NCBI RefSeq assembly: GCF_009857435.1 | Contig: NZ_WWCK01000001.1 | Location: 806,001-870,000 of the forward strand | DNA length: 64,000 nt | Direction of reading: 5' to 3' | From: Duganella rivi | GTDB taxonomy: Bacteria; Pseudomonadota; Gammaproteobacteria; Burkholderiales; Burkholderiaceae_D | Shown here: one piece after another, positions 9,003 through 18,251 of the stretch | Position numbering within the stretch: position 1 is the stretch's first letter | How the letters are laid out: every line of letters begins with the position of its first letter | Notes under the pieces: model-generated | The model's database searches: none | What the model saw: only the letters and a program-made list of their open reading frames with translations | Told to the model about the DNA's origin: nothing | Made by a program: the position numbers and the translations under genes

Positions 9003-10139
9003 ATGGAACGCGACCAGGCCTCTAAATTCATGTTCGACCTGCTGCGCCTGATGCTGGCCAAGAAGGGCTCGGACTTGTTCATCACCGCCGGCTTCCCGCC
9101 CGCCATCAAAATCGACGGCAAGATGACGCCGGTCTCGTCGCAGGTGCTGACCTCGGCCCACACGCTCGACCTCGCCCGCTCGATCATGAACGATAAGCAG
9201 GCCGCCAATTTCGAGCTGACCAAGGAGGCCAACTTCGCCATCAGCCCCGGCGACATCGGCCGCTTCCGCGTCTCCGCGTTTGTGCAGATGAGCTCGGTCG
9301 GCATGGTGCTGCGGACCATCACCTCGGAAATCCCGAAACTGGAAGACCTCGGCCTGCCCGAGGTGCTCAAGGATGTGGTGATGTCCAAGCGCGGCCTGGT
9401 GATCATGGTCGGCGCCACCGGCTCCGGCAAGTCGACCACGCTGGCCGCCATGCTCGGCTACCGCAACGAGAACAGCTACGGCCACATCATCACGATTGAA
9501 GATCCGGTCGAGTACGTCCACCCGCACAAGAATTGCATCGTCACCCAGCGCGAAGTCGGGGTCGATACCGAGGACTGGGAAGTGGCGCTGAAAAACACGC
9601 TGCGCCAGGCGCCCGACGTGATCCAGATCGGCGAGATCCGCGACCGCGAAACCATGGATCACGCGATTGCCTTTGCCGAAACCGGCCACCTGTGCCTGGC
9701 CACCTTGCACGCCAACAGCTCCAACCAGGCGCTCGACCGCATCATCAACTTCTTCCCTGAAGAGCGCCGCGCCCAACTGCTGATGGACTTGTCGCTCAAC
9801 CTGCGCGGCATGATTTCGCAGCGCCTGATTCCGAAGAAGGAATCCAAGGGCCGCGCGGTCGCCATCGAAATCATGCTCAATTCGCCGCTGATTTCCGACC
9901 TGATCTTCAAGGGCCAAGTCCACGAAATTAAAGAGCTGATGAAGAAATCCCGCGAGCTCGGCATGCAGACCTTCGACCAGTCCCTGTTCGACCTGCACGA
10001 AGCCGACCTCATCACCTACGAAGACGCCCTGCGCAACGCCGACTCGGTCAACGACCTGCGCCTCGCCATCAAGCTGGAAGGCAAGGCCGCGAAAAACCGC
10101 GACCTGTCGGCCGGCACCGAACATTTAGGAATCGTTTAA
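9003..10139 (+). CDS. pilU: PilT-dependent type IV pilus ATPase PilU
   Basis: A 378-residue paralogue of PilT. Walker A is GATGSGKST near residue 140 and Walker B lies in VIQIGEIRDRETMDHA. It lacks AIRNLIRE and instead has LISDLIFKGQVHEIKELM and a longer C-terminus, as in PilU. PilU works with PilT to retract pili under load. AAGGATTCACC precedes the ATG. Its TAA stop shares one base with the ATG of the glutathione peroxidase gene. Confidence 0.95.
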   Translation: MERDQASKFMFDLLRLMLAKKGSDLFITAGFPPAIKIDGKMTPVSSQVLTSAHTLDLARSIMNDKQAANFELTKEANFAISPGDIGRFRVSAFVQMSSVGMVLRTITSEIPKLEDLGLPEVLKDVVMSKRGLVIMVGATGSGKSTTLAAMLGYRNENSYGHIITIEDPVEYVHPHKNCIVTQREVGVDTEDWEVALKNTLRQAPDVIQIGEIRDRETMDHAIAFAETGHLCLATLHANSSNQALDRIINFFPEERRAQLLMDLSLNLRGMISQRLIPKKESKGRAVAIEIMLNSPLISDLIFKGQVHEIKELMKKSRELGMQTFDQSLFDLHEADLITYEDALRNADSVNDLRLAIKLEGKAAKNRDLSAGTEHLGIV

Positions 10140-10624
10140 TGAGCACTATTTTCGACCTCTCCGCCGACAGCCTGTCCGGCCAGCCCGTCAGCCTTGCCCA
10201 GTACAAAGGCAAGGTGCTGTTGATCGTCAATACCGCCAGCAAGTGCGGCTTCACGCCGCAATACAAGGGCCTGGAAGCGGTCTACCAGCAGTTCAAGGAC
10301 AAGGGCGTGGAAGTGCTGGGCTTCCCGTGCAACCAGTTCGGCGCGCAGGAACCGGGCCAGGCCGAGGAAATTGGCGCCTTCTGCGAGAAGAATTACGGCG
10401 TCACCTTCCCGCTGTTCGCCAAGATCGACGTCAATGGCGACAACGCCCACCCGCTGTTTCAAAAGCTGAAGAAGGACGCGCCCGGCATTCTCGGCACCGA
10501 GGGCATCAAGTGGAATTTCACCAAGTTCCTGATCCGCAAGGACGGCACCGTCTACAACCGCTACGCCCCCACCACCAAGCCGGAAGAGCTGATTGCCGAC
10601 ATCGAAAAGCTGCTGGCCGAATAA
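10139..10624 (+). CDS. glutathione peroxidase family thiol peroxidase
   Basis: A 161-residue cytosolic peroxidase. The active-site segment NTASKCGFTPQY carries a cysteine (residue 36, not selenocysteine); PCNQFGAQEPG supplies the Gln, and KWNFTKFLI the Trp and Asn of the catalytic tetrad. Members reduce peroxides with glutathione or thioredoxin. It begins one base inside the pilU stop, so translation is likely coupled to pilTU, an odd functional pairing that may be only positional. Confidence 0.93.
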   Translation: MSTIFDLSADSLSGQPVSLAQYKGKVLLIVNTASKCGFTPQYKGLEAVYQQFKDKGVEVLGFPCNQFGAQEPGQAEEIGAFCEKNYGVTFPLFAKIDVNGDNAHPLFQKLKKDAPGILGTEGIKWNFTKFLIRKDGTVYNRYAPTTKPEELIADIEKLLAE

Positions 10625-10741
10625 TTGCCGCAACAAAATGTCCACGACAAGCGGAAAATTTCGAAAACGTTTTCCAAAAAACATCAAAAAGTTTAACTTT
10701 TAAGTAATAATGGACTTTGGTTCCTTTCAAATCAGTTGCCT

Positions 10742-13282
10742 ATGTCCTTGTGGGGAAAACTTGTATCGCGGTGGTTAGGGATGGGGATGTACTCCCGGCT
10801 GTTCCTGCCCATTTTCGTGATCATCGCGGTCGTGGTGGTGGTGCGCTATCACCTGATGCTGGAGTCGGAAACCAGCTATGCGCAGGCGCGCTACAAGAGC
10901 GACGCCGCCGAACTAGGCGCGCATCTGCGCAAGACGCTGCAACCGGCTCTGAGCACGCCTGATCGCGGCAGCCTTGACGCGACGCTGTCCTCCGCCCTGC
11001 TGCTGAACGCCGACCTCGCGGCGGCGCGGCTCGATTACGCCGGCGGCCATCTCGAGGCGCTACGCACTGCGCACGCCGAACCAACCTATCCGGCGTGGTT
11101 CCCGCGCTTTAGCGCCATCACGCCGGCCAACTACAACATCAATCTTGGCGCCGCCACGCTGGCGCTGAGCTTTGAACCGACGCGGCCACTGGAGCAGGTG
11201 TGGCGCGCCGTGCACCGGCAAGCGATCATCACGCTGGCAAACATCACCATCATTTACACGTTGCTGGGGATTATCATCTTCGTCAACAAGCGCATGCTGC
11301 GCCGTTTGACCGAAGCGACCAACCGCTTTCAGAACGGCGATCACGATGTGCGCCTGCCGGTCAGCGGCACGCTGGAGGCGCGCATGCTGGCCTCCACCTT
11401 CAACAACATGGCGCAGCGCGTGCAGGCGCTGGTCTACAAGCTACAGCAAAGCCAGAACGATCTCAGTGCACAGCTGACGCGCACCCTGCTGGCGCAGCAG
11501 CAGCTACAGGTGGAGAAGGATCGCATTGAAGTCACGCTGACTTCCATCGGCGATGCGGTCATCACCACCGATATGACCGGCCGCATTGAGACCATCAACG
11601 AAGCCGCGCAGCAGTTGACCGGCTGGGCGGAGTCGCGTGCGCGCGGCATGGAGCTGCACCAGGTGTTTGTGTTGGCGAATAACTTCGGCCAGCACTCGCT
11701 GCTGAAAGCGATGAAGGCGATTTATGCCGGTGGCGAAGTGGTCAAGGTTGGCAATCAAAGCCTGCGCAATCGCATGGGACAAACCTGCACCGTGGAGTAC
11801 ACCGCCAACGCCATCCGCACGGCACGCGGCGAGGTGCAAGGCTCGGTGCTGGTGTTCCGCGACGTGACGGAGCGCCGCCAGCTGATGCAGCAGATTTCGT
11901 GGCAGAGCAATCACGACATCCTCACCGGCCTGCCCAACCGCAGTGCGCTGGCGCAGCGCTTCGAGCAGGAAGTGGAACGCGCGCGCGAGCATAACTATCT
12001 GCTGGCCGTCTGCCTGTTCGACCTCGATCACTTCCAGCATGTGAACCAGTCACTGGGCCAAGCCGTGGGCGATGAGGTTTTAAAGCAGGCCGCCAGCCGC
12101 TTGCACGATTTTGCCGGCCAGCGTCACTACGTGGCGCGCCTGGGCGGCGACGAATTCGTCCTGCTGCTGCCGGAGCTGGATGACCGCGCCGCCATCGATT
12201 ACGCCATGAGCAAGTTGATGACGGCGCTGGCGCGCGATTACATCTGCGAAGGCAAGGCGGTCAGCATGTCCGCCAGCGCCGGCATCGCGGTTTATACCGG
12301 CAGCGATATCAGTGCGGACAGCTTGCTGCGCCATGCGGATCAAGCGCTGTATCAGGCCAAGATCACGGGCCGCAACCGCTATCACTTTTTCGATGCGGAT
12401 CTCGATGAGCAGGTGCGCACGCACCACAACCGCCGCACCGAGGTGTGGAATGCGGTGCGCGCCAATGAGCTGGTGCTGTACTACCAGCCCAAGCTCGATA
12501 TGCGCAAGGGCCGCATCATCGGCATGGAGGCGCTGCTGCGCTGGGAGCATCCGCTGCGCGGCACGATTTCACCAGGCGATTTCCTGCCGATCGTGGAGCA
12601 CAGCGATGTGATCGTCGATATCGGCGAATGGGTGCTGCGCGAAGCGTTGCGGCAGTTGCAGTCGTGGCGGGCGTTTGATCCGGCGTGGGTTATCAGCGTA
12701 AATATCGCGGCGCGCCATTTCCAGCGCCACGATTTTGTCGAGCGCTTGAAGACGATACTGGGCGAGTTCCCTGATGTACCGCCGCATATGCTGGAGCTGG
12801 AGATATTGGAATCGTCGGCGCTCAGCGATATCGCGCATGTGCGCAGCATCATGCTCGATTGCCAGGCGCTGGGCATCAGCTTTGCGCTCGATGATTTTGG
12901 CACGGGCTATTCGTCAATGTCGTATTTGAAGCGCCTGCCGGCGGACATGCTGAAGATCGATCAGAGCTTCGTGCGCAATATGCTGGTGGATCGGGACGAT
13001 CTGCATTTGGTTAGCGCGGTAATCGGGCTGGCGCGCTCGTTCGGTTTAGGCGTGATTGCGGAAGGCGTGGAAACCATTGAGCATGGCGCGATGCTGATGC
13101 GCCTTGGCTGCGACCTAGCGCAGGGCTACGGCATTGCGCGGCCGATGCCGGCGGATGATGTGTTGTCGTGGGTGGCCAGCTTTGATACGGCCGCCGTGTG
13201 GCAGGCGGCCGCCGTTCTGCCGCCTATCGTCAGTCTGCACGGCGATCCGGCCGGCGGCACTTCGCAGTTGGCCTTAATTTAA
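10742..13282 (+). CDS. membrane-bound PAS-GGDEF-EAL cyclic-di-GMP protein
   Basis: An 846-residue signalling protein. Order of parts: membrane segment near residues 20-36, a periplasmic sensor of about 125 residues, a second membrane segment near 160-182, HAMP about 185-240, a short coiled coil, PAS about 255-380, GGDEF about 385-560 and EAL about 565-825. The synthase motif reads RLGGDEF (near residue 468) and the phosphodiesterase motif EALLRW (near 595), with DDFGTGYSSMSYL and AEGVE also intact, so both activities look possible. A TTG at 10736 is an alternative start. It ends in a 9-base convergent overlap with glcF. It could tune motility, fitting the nearby pilus genes, but the target is unknown. 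Confidence 0.92.
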   Translation: MSLWGKLVSRWLGMGMYSRLFLPIFVIIAVVVVVRYHLMLESETSYAQARYKSDAAELGAHLRKTLQPALSTPDRGSLDATLSSALLLNADLAAARLDYAGGHLEALRTAHAEPTYPAWFPRFSAITPANYNINLGAATLALSFEPTRPLEQVWRAVHRQAIITLANITIIYTLLGIIIFVNKRMLRRLTEATNRFQNGDHDVRLPVSGTLEARMLASTFNNMAQRVQALVYKLQQSQNDLSAQLTRTLLAQQQLQVEKDRIEVTLTSIGDAVITTDMTGRIETINEAAQQLTGWAESRARGMELHQVFVLANNFGQHSLLKAMKAIYAGGEVVKVGNQSLRNRMGQTCTVEYTANAIRTARGEVQGSVLVFRDVTERRQLMQQISWQSNHDILTGLPNRSALAQRFEQEVERAREHNYLLAVCLFDLDHFQHVNQSLGQAVGDEVLKQAASRLHDFAGQRHYVARLGGDEFVLLLPELDDRAAIDYAMSKLMTALARDYICEGKAVSMSASAGIAVYTGSDISADSLLRHADQALYQAKITGRNRYHFFDADLDEQVRTHHNRRTEVWNAVRANELVLYYQPKLDMRKGRIIGMEALLRWEHPLRGTISPGDFLPIVEHSDVIVDIGEWVLREALRQLQSWRAFDPAWVISVNIAARHFQRHDFVERLKTILGEFPDVPPHMLELEILESSALSDIAHVRSIMLDCQALGISFALDDFGTGYSSMSYLKRLPADMLKIDQSFVRNMLVDRDDLHLVSAVIGLARSFGLGVIAEGVETIEHGAMLMRLGCDLAQGYGIARPMPADDVLSWVASFDTAAVWQAAAVLPPIVSLHGDPAGGTSQLALI

Positions 13283-14500
13283 AGCGCGGTCTATCAATTC
13301 GATCCAGTGCAGTACCGGCGTTTCTGTGCCAGATTGCAGGTGCGCGGTGCAGCCGACATTGGCGGAGACGATGGTTTTTGCACCGGTGTCTTCAAGGCTG
13401 GCCAGCTTGCGGTCGCGCAGTTGCAGCGACAGTTCCGGTTGCAGCAGCGAGTAGGTGCCGGCCGAGCCGCAGCATAGATGGCTGTCGGCGCACAGCACCA
13501 CGTCGACGCCAACTGCACGCAGCACGCCTTCGACCTTGCCGCGTATTTGCTGGCCGTGTTGCAGCGTGCAGGGAGGATGGTAGGCCACGCGGCCTACCGC
13601 GCCGACGCGCACGCGCTGCGCCAGTTCGGCCTCGAACTGCGGCATGATTTCACTGAGGTCTTTCGTCAGCGCCGAAATGCGCGCAGCCTTCGCCGCATAC
13701 GCGCTGTCATGCGCCAGCAGGTGGCCATATTCCTTCACCGTGACGCCACAGCCCGATGCCGTCATCACGATGGCCTCGACCGCGCCTTGTTCCAGGTATG
13801 GCCACCACGCGTCGATATTGCGGCGCATATCGTCCAGCGCTTCTGCCTGCTCGTTGAGATGGTGACGCACCGCGCCGCAGCAGCCCGCTTTCGGAGCGAC
13901 GATCAATTGCACGCCCAGCGCATCGAGCACGCGCGCGGTGGCGGCATTGATATTGGGCGCCATGGCAGGCTGCGCGCAGCCGTCCAGCACCAGCATCTTG
14001 CGCGCATGTTCGCGCGTCGGCCACACCCCTGCGTTCTGCCGCTGCGGCATCTTGTCCTGCAAGGCTGGCGATAACAACGGCCGCACCATCTGCCCTGCCC
14101 TTAGCGCCGCGCCAAACAATGCCTTGTTTGGCAAGCCCTCCGCCAGCACCTTGCGCTTGACGCGCTCACCGAGCGGGCGCTGTACGCGCTCCTCCACCAC
14201 CTTGCGGCCAATATCGACCAAGCGGCCATACTTCACGCCGGACGGACAGGTGGTTTCGCAGTTGCGGCAAGTGAGACAGCGATCCAGGTGCGTCTGCGTC
14301 TTGGCAGTGACTTCTGCGCCTTCGAGTACCTGCTTGATCAGATAGATGCGGCCACGCGGCCCATCCAATTCGTCGCCCAGCAGCTGGTAGGTCGGACAAG
14401 TGGCCGTGCAAAAACCGCAGTGCACGCAAGCGCGCAAGATCGCTTCGGCCTCTTCGCCTTCGCGCGTGTGCTTGATGAAGTCAGCGAGATTAGTCTGCAT
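13274..14500 (-). CDS. glcF: glycolate oxidase iron-sulfur subunit
   Basis: A 408-residue subunit with two 4Fe-4S motifs, CVHCGFCTATC (Cys 25, 28, 31, 35) and CLTCRNCETTC (Cys 75, 78, 81, 85), then two CCG domains (GCCGAV, CCGSAG). It carries electrons from GlcD flavin to the quinone pool when glycolate is oxidised to glyoxylate. The start at MQTNLADF (14500) overlaps the end of glcE by 11 bases; the 12-residue upstream extension is not needed. Confidence 0.95.
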   Translation of the reverse strand: MQTNLADFIKHTREGEEAEAILRACVHCGFCTATCPTYQLLGDELDGPRGRIYLIKQVLEGAEVTAKTQTHLDRCLTCRNCETTCPSGVKYGRLVDIGRKVVEERVQRPLGERVKRKVLAEGLPNKALFGAALRAGQMVRPLLSPALQDKMPQRQNAGVWPTREHARKMLVLDGCAQPAMAPNINAATARVLDALGVQLIVAPKAGCCGAVRHHLNEQAEALDDMRRNIDAWWPYLEQGAVEAIVMTASGCGVTVKEYGHLLAHDSAYAAKAARISALTKDLSEIMPQFEAELAQRVRVGAVGRVAYHPPCTLQHGQQIRGKVEGVLRAVGVDVVLCADSHLCCGSAGTYSLLQPELSLQLRDRKLASLEDTGAKTIVSANVGCTAHLQSGTETPVLHWIELIDRALN

Positions 14501-15548
14501 ACATGCGCCCCGGATTGAAGATGCCTGCCGGATCAAACGACTGCTTTAGCCGCTCATGGATTTTCGCCACTGCCGGCGCCAGCGGATGAAACACGCCGAC
14601 GCTTTTATCCCCGCCACGGAACAGCGTCGCATGGCCGCCCGCCGCAGCGACCGTGCGCCGTATCGCAGCCGCGCGCTCCTCGCCATCATCCTCCACCTTA
14701 AGCCAACGCTGCGCACCGCCCCACTCGATCAACTGCTCGCCACGCAAAATAATCGCGCTGGCGTGCGACGGCACCGACATGCGCCACAACGTGCCGCCGT
14801 TGAAGTAGCCGTGCGTCTGATCGCGCAAGGAAGTCCAGAACGCCGCTGCCTCGGCATCCGCCAACACCTGCCCGCCAAGCTTGCGCTGTGCCGCAACCAC
14901 CGCCGCATCCGCACCGGACAAACGCAGCGACAGCACGCCGCTGTGCCAGCAGCTGGCCGATAACGGCAACGGCTGCCCGGCCCATTCATTGAGCCGCGTT
15001 AACGCGTCAATCTCGCTCATCTCAAACCGCAAGCTGGCTTGGCGCAACGGCACCGGCAGTACCTTGAGCGACACCTCCAGTATCAGTCCCAGCGTGCCCA
15101 GCGAACCAGCCAACAAACGCGATACGTCATAACCGGCCACGTTCTTCATTACCTGTCCGCCGAAGCGCAGCACCTCGCCACGGCCATCCATCAACACCGC
15201 ACCGAGCACAAAGTCGCGCACCGCACCAGCACTGGCACGGCGCGGGCCGGAAAGCGCACTCGCCACCACGCCGCCTATCGTCGACTCAGGGCCAAAGCGC
15301 GGCGGCTCAAACGCCAGCATCTGACTATGCTGCGCCAGCAGCGCCTCAATCTCCGCCAGCGGCGTGCCGCAGCGCGCCGTGATCACCAGCTCCGTCGGCT
15401 CGTAGGAAATGACGCCGCTATTAACGCGCGTGTCCAGCACCTCGCCTTGCAACGCTTGTCCGTACCAGTCCTTGGTGCCGCCGCCACGTATGCGCAACGG
15501 CACCTTGGCAGCGCGAATGCGGTCAGCAAATTCGTCGTATATGGTCAT
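14490..15548 (-). CDS. glcE: glycolate oxidase FAD-binding subunit
   Basis: A 352-residue FAD-binding type 4 (VAO-like) subunit, shorter than GlcD. FEPPRFGPESTIGGVVASALSGPRR and DVSRLLAGSLGTLG are the typical flavin-binding segments. Two starts are possible: ATG at 15548, 2 bases after the glcD stop, or TTG at 15554, which would overlap that stop as TTGA. I give the ATG. Middle gene of glcDEF. Confidence 0.93.
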   Translation of the reverse strand: MTIYDEFADRIRAAKVPLRIRGGGTKDWYGQALQGEVLDTRVNSGVISYEPTELVITARCGTPLAEIEALLAQHSQMLAFEPPRFGPESTIGGVVASALSGPRRASAGAVRDFVLGAVLMDGRGEVLRFGGQVMKNVAGYDVSRLLAGSLGTLGLILEVSLKVLPVPLRQASLRFEMSEIDALTRLNEWAGQPLPLSASCWHSGVLSLRLSGADAAVVAAQRKLGGQVLADAEAAAFWTSLRDQTHGYFNGGTLWRMSVPSHASAIILRGEQLIEWGGAQRWLKVEDDGEERAAAIRRTVAAAGGHATLFRGGDKSVGVFHPLAPAVAKIHERLKQSFDPAGIFNPGRMYAD

Positions 15549-15550
15549 CG

Positions 15551-17029
15551 TCAAAAACGAGGAAGGTTGGGGAACGGCAGCGCACCGCCACTGACTTGCA
15601 TCTTGCCGAATTCAGCACAGCGGTTCAGCGTGGGAATCGCCTTGTCGGGATTGAGCAAGCTGGCCGGATCAAAACTGCGCTTGACGGAGAAGAACGCCGC
15701 CAACTCGGAAGGCTTGAACTGCACGCACATCGAATCGATCTTCTCGATGCCGACGCCATGTTCGCCGGTGATGGTGCCGCCGACTTCCACGCATAGCGCG
15801 AGAATCTCCGCGCCAAACGCTTCGGCGCGATGAAACTCGTCCGGGATATTCGCGTTGAACAGAATCAGCGGATGAAGATTGCCGTCACCCGCATGAAATA
15901 CATTGGCGCAGCGCAGGCCATACTTGACCTCCATCGCCGCGATGCCGGACAACACTTCGCCCAGGCGCTTGCGCGGGATGGTGCCGTCCATGCAGTAGTA
16001 ATCGGGCGAAATGCGGCCGGCAGCCGGGAAGGCATTCTTGCGGCCCGACCAAAACTTCAGGCGCTCCGCTTCCGACTGCGACACCGCGATGGCAATCGCG
16101 CCCGCAGTGTTCAGCACCGCCGTCATGCGGGCGATTTCCTCTTCCACTTCCTCGATCGTGCCATCGGCTTCGCACAGCAGAATCGCGGCGGCCTCGGTGT
16201 CATAGCCAGCTTTGACGAACGGCTCCACCATGCGCGAGGAAGTCTGATCCATCATCTCCAGACCAGCCGGGATAATGCCGGCAGCGATCAGCGCGGCAAC
16301 CGCGTGGCAGCCCTTCACCACCTCGTCAAACGAGGCCATGATCACGCGCGCGGTGGCCGGCTTTGGCACCAGCTTCACCGTCACCTCGGTGACGATGCCC
16401 AGCATGCCCTCGGAGCCGATAAACACCGACAGCAGATCGAGCCCCGGCGCATCCAGCCCCTCGCTGCCCAGTTCCACCACCTCGCCATCGATAGTCACCA
16501 TGCGCACGCGCAGCACGTTGTGCACCGTCAGGCCGTACTTCAGGCAATGCACGCCGCCAGAGTTCTCGGCCACGTTGCCGCCGATGGTGCATGCGATCTG
16601 GGACGATGGATCGGGTGCATAGTACAAGCCATACTGCGCCGCCGCTTCCGAGATCGCCAGGTTGCGCACGCCCGGCTGCACCATCGCCGTTCGCGAATAC
16701 GCATCCATGCGCAAAATGCGATTGAGGCGCGCGGTCGACAGCACCACGCCATCTGCAATCGGCATCGCACCGCCGGAGAGGCCAGTGCCCGCACCGCGCG
16801 GCACCACGGGCACGCCAAGTTCACGGCAAACGGCCAGCACCGCCACTACCTGCTCTTCGCTATCGGGCAGCACCACGATCATCGGCAACTGGCGATACGC
16901 GGCAAGTCCGTCGCATTCGTAGGGGCGAGTATCCTCCACCGCCGACAGCACGGCCCGCGCCGGCAGCACCCGCTGCAACGCCGCCGCCACGGCTTCCCGC
17001 CGAGCGCCAGGATCAGAAATAGTGTTCAT
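15551..17029 (-). CDS. glcD: glycolate oxidase subunit GlcD
   Basis: A 492-residue FAD-linked oxidase, the catalytic subunit for glycolate (and often lactate) oxidation. The N-terminal FAD-binding motif VPRGAGTGLSGGA, QIACTIGGNVAENSGG and the C-terminal GDGNLHPLILF and GEHGVGIEK segments are intact. First gene of glcDEF; no glcC regulator or malate synthase lies next to it in this window. The promoter should be in the 103-base divergent gap before 17133. Confidence 0.95.
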   Translation of the reverse strand: MNTISDPGARREAVAAALQRVLPARAVLSAVEDTRPYECDGLAAYRQLPMIVVLPDSEEQVVAVLAVCRELGVPVVPRGAGTGLSGGAMPIADGVVLSTARLNRILRMDAYSRTAMVQPGVRNLAISEAAAQYGLYYAPDPSSQIACTIGGNVAENSGGVHCLKYGLTVHNVLRVRMVTIDGEVVELGSEGLDAPGLDLLSVFIGSEGMLGIVTEVTVKLVPKPATARVIMASFDEVVKGCHAVAALIAAGIIPAGLEMMDQTSSRMVEPFVKAGYDTEAAAILLCEADGTIEEVEEEIARMTAVLNTAGAIAIAVSQSEAERLKFWSGRKNAFPAAGRISPDYYCMDGTIPRKRLGEVLSGIAAMEVKYGLRCANVFHAGDGNLHPLILFNANIPDEFHRAEAFGAEILALCVEVGGTITGEHGVGIEKIDSMCVQFKPSELAAFFSVKRSFDPASLLNPDKAIPTLNRCAEFGKMQVSGGALPFPNLPRF

Positions 17030-17132
17030 GGGTTACGCGCCTGAAAACACAGATTGAGACACGATTGTAAGCACAAACGCTGATTTGTTGTATTCTTTCG
17101 GGCGCAGCTACTTCACTTACTGGAACAGAGTT

Positions 17133-17690
17133 ATGGAACACAATTTCGAACAAGCTTGGCTCCTCGCGCTGGAAGAACGGTTCGGCGTGCAGGCCAAGAT
17201 CGGCCAAGTGGCGCTGGCTAACCTGCCGCGCATGCTGATCTACTATTTTCAGGATTTCCCGGCCCAAGGCATGCTCACCGCTGTCACCGCAGGCCTGTCC
17301 AACGCCAACCACCCGAACTGGGTGAACGGCAAGCCGGAACTGAGCTTCACGCTGCACACCACCGACACCGGCTGGGGCAGCGCCGCCGCCTACATCGCGC
17401 AGTCGTTTTTTAACGATAGCTCGTTCCACTACCAGGCGTCGTTCAAGATCGACCAGCCGATGTCCAAGGACAGCGCCATGAACGCCTGCTTCGTCTACCG
17501 TCCGCAGTTCATGAACGAAGAGCAGATCAAGTTCGAACTGCCCGACCGCACCATCTTCCTGGCCGGCCTGTTCCCGATGTACGATGAGGAAGTGCCGATG
17601 TACGAATCCAAGGGCATCCAGGAATTCTGGAATACGCCGGGCTTCGATCCTTACAATCCGCGCCGCGCCAGCATCGCACCGAAGGGCTGA
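17133..17690 (+). CDS. probable suppressor-of-fused (SUFU)-like domain protein
   Basis: A 185-residue soluble protein. The central part (GMLTAVTAGLSNANHP.W, PELSFTLHT) and the later AGLFPMYDEEVPMYESKG stretch resemble bacterial SUFU-domain proteins, some of which serve as immunity proteins to polymorphic toxins. The match is from memory of the family pattern and moderate. It starts at the ATG at 17133 after a weak GGAAC site, and the adenosyltransferase gene follows after 6 bases. No toxin gene is adjacent. Confidence 0.5.
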   Translation: MEHNFEQAWLLALEERFGVQAKIGQVALANLPRMLIYYFQDFPAQGMLTAVTAGLSNANHPNWVNGKPELSFTLHTTDTGWGSAAAYIAQSFFNDSSFHYQASFKIDQPMSKDSAMNACFVYRPQFMNEEQIKFELPDRTIFLAGLFPMYDEEVPMYESKGIQEFWNTPGFDPYNPRRASIAPKG

Positions 17691-17696
17691 TCCATC

Positions 17697-18251
17697 ATGG
17701 GCAACCGACTCTCGAAAATCGCTACCCGCACCGGCGACGGCGGCACCACCGGCCTCGGTGACGGCAGCCGCACCGACAAGGACAGCGTCCGCATTACCGC
17801 CATCGGCGAGGTGGACGAGCTGAATTCGCATCTCGGCCTGCTGCTGTGCGAGGACATGCCGGCCGACCTGCGCGAAGAACTGGTCAGCATCCAGCACGAT
17901 CTGTTCGATCTGGGCGGCGAGTTGTGCATCCCTGGCTACCAGATGATCATGGAGGCGCACGTAGAACGCCTGGACGCATTGCTGGCCAAGTACAACGCCA
18001 CCTTGCCGGCACTGACGGAATTCATTCTGCCTGCCGGCTCGCGCGCGGCGTCGCAGGCGCACGTCTGCCGCACCGTGTGCCGCCGTGCCGAACGGGCGAT
18101 TGTCACGCTGGGCAAAGCGGAGACCATCCACGAGCATCCGCGCCAATATGTGAACCGCTTGTCGGATTTGCTGTTTGTGCTGTCGCGCGTGTTGAACCGC
18201 TACGCCGGCGGCAGCGACGTGCTGTGGCAGCACGAGCGCAAGCGCGGCTAA
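17697..18251 (+). CDS. PduO-type cob(I)alamin adenosyltransferase
   Basis: A 184-residue ATP:corrinoid adenosyltransferase that makes adenosylcobalamin. Diagnostic parts are the N-terminal ATP loop KIATRTGDGGTTGL, GEVDELNSHLG, and the C-terminal CRRAERAI and YVNRLSDLLFVLSR with the active-site Arg and Asn. This is the PduO/MMAB class, not CobA/BtuR. It shares a likely transcript with the SUFU-like gene and meets the M48 gene tail to tail with no gap. Confidence 0.93.
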   Translation: MGNRLSKIATRTGDGGTTGLGDGSRTDKDSVRITAIGEVDELNSHLGLLLCEDMPADLREELVSIQHDLFDLGGELCIPGYQMIMEAHVERLDALLAKYNATLPALTEFILPAGSRAASQAHVCRTVCRRAERAIVTLGKAETIHEHPRQYVNRLSDLLFVLSRVLNRYAGGSDVLWQHERKRG

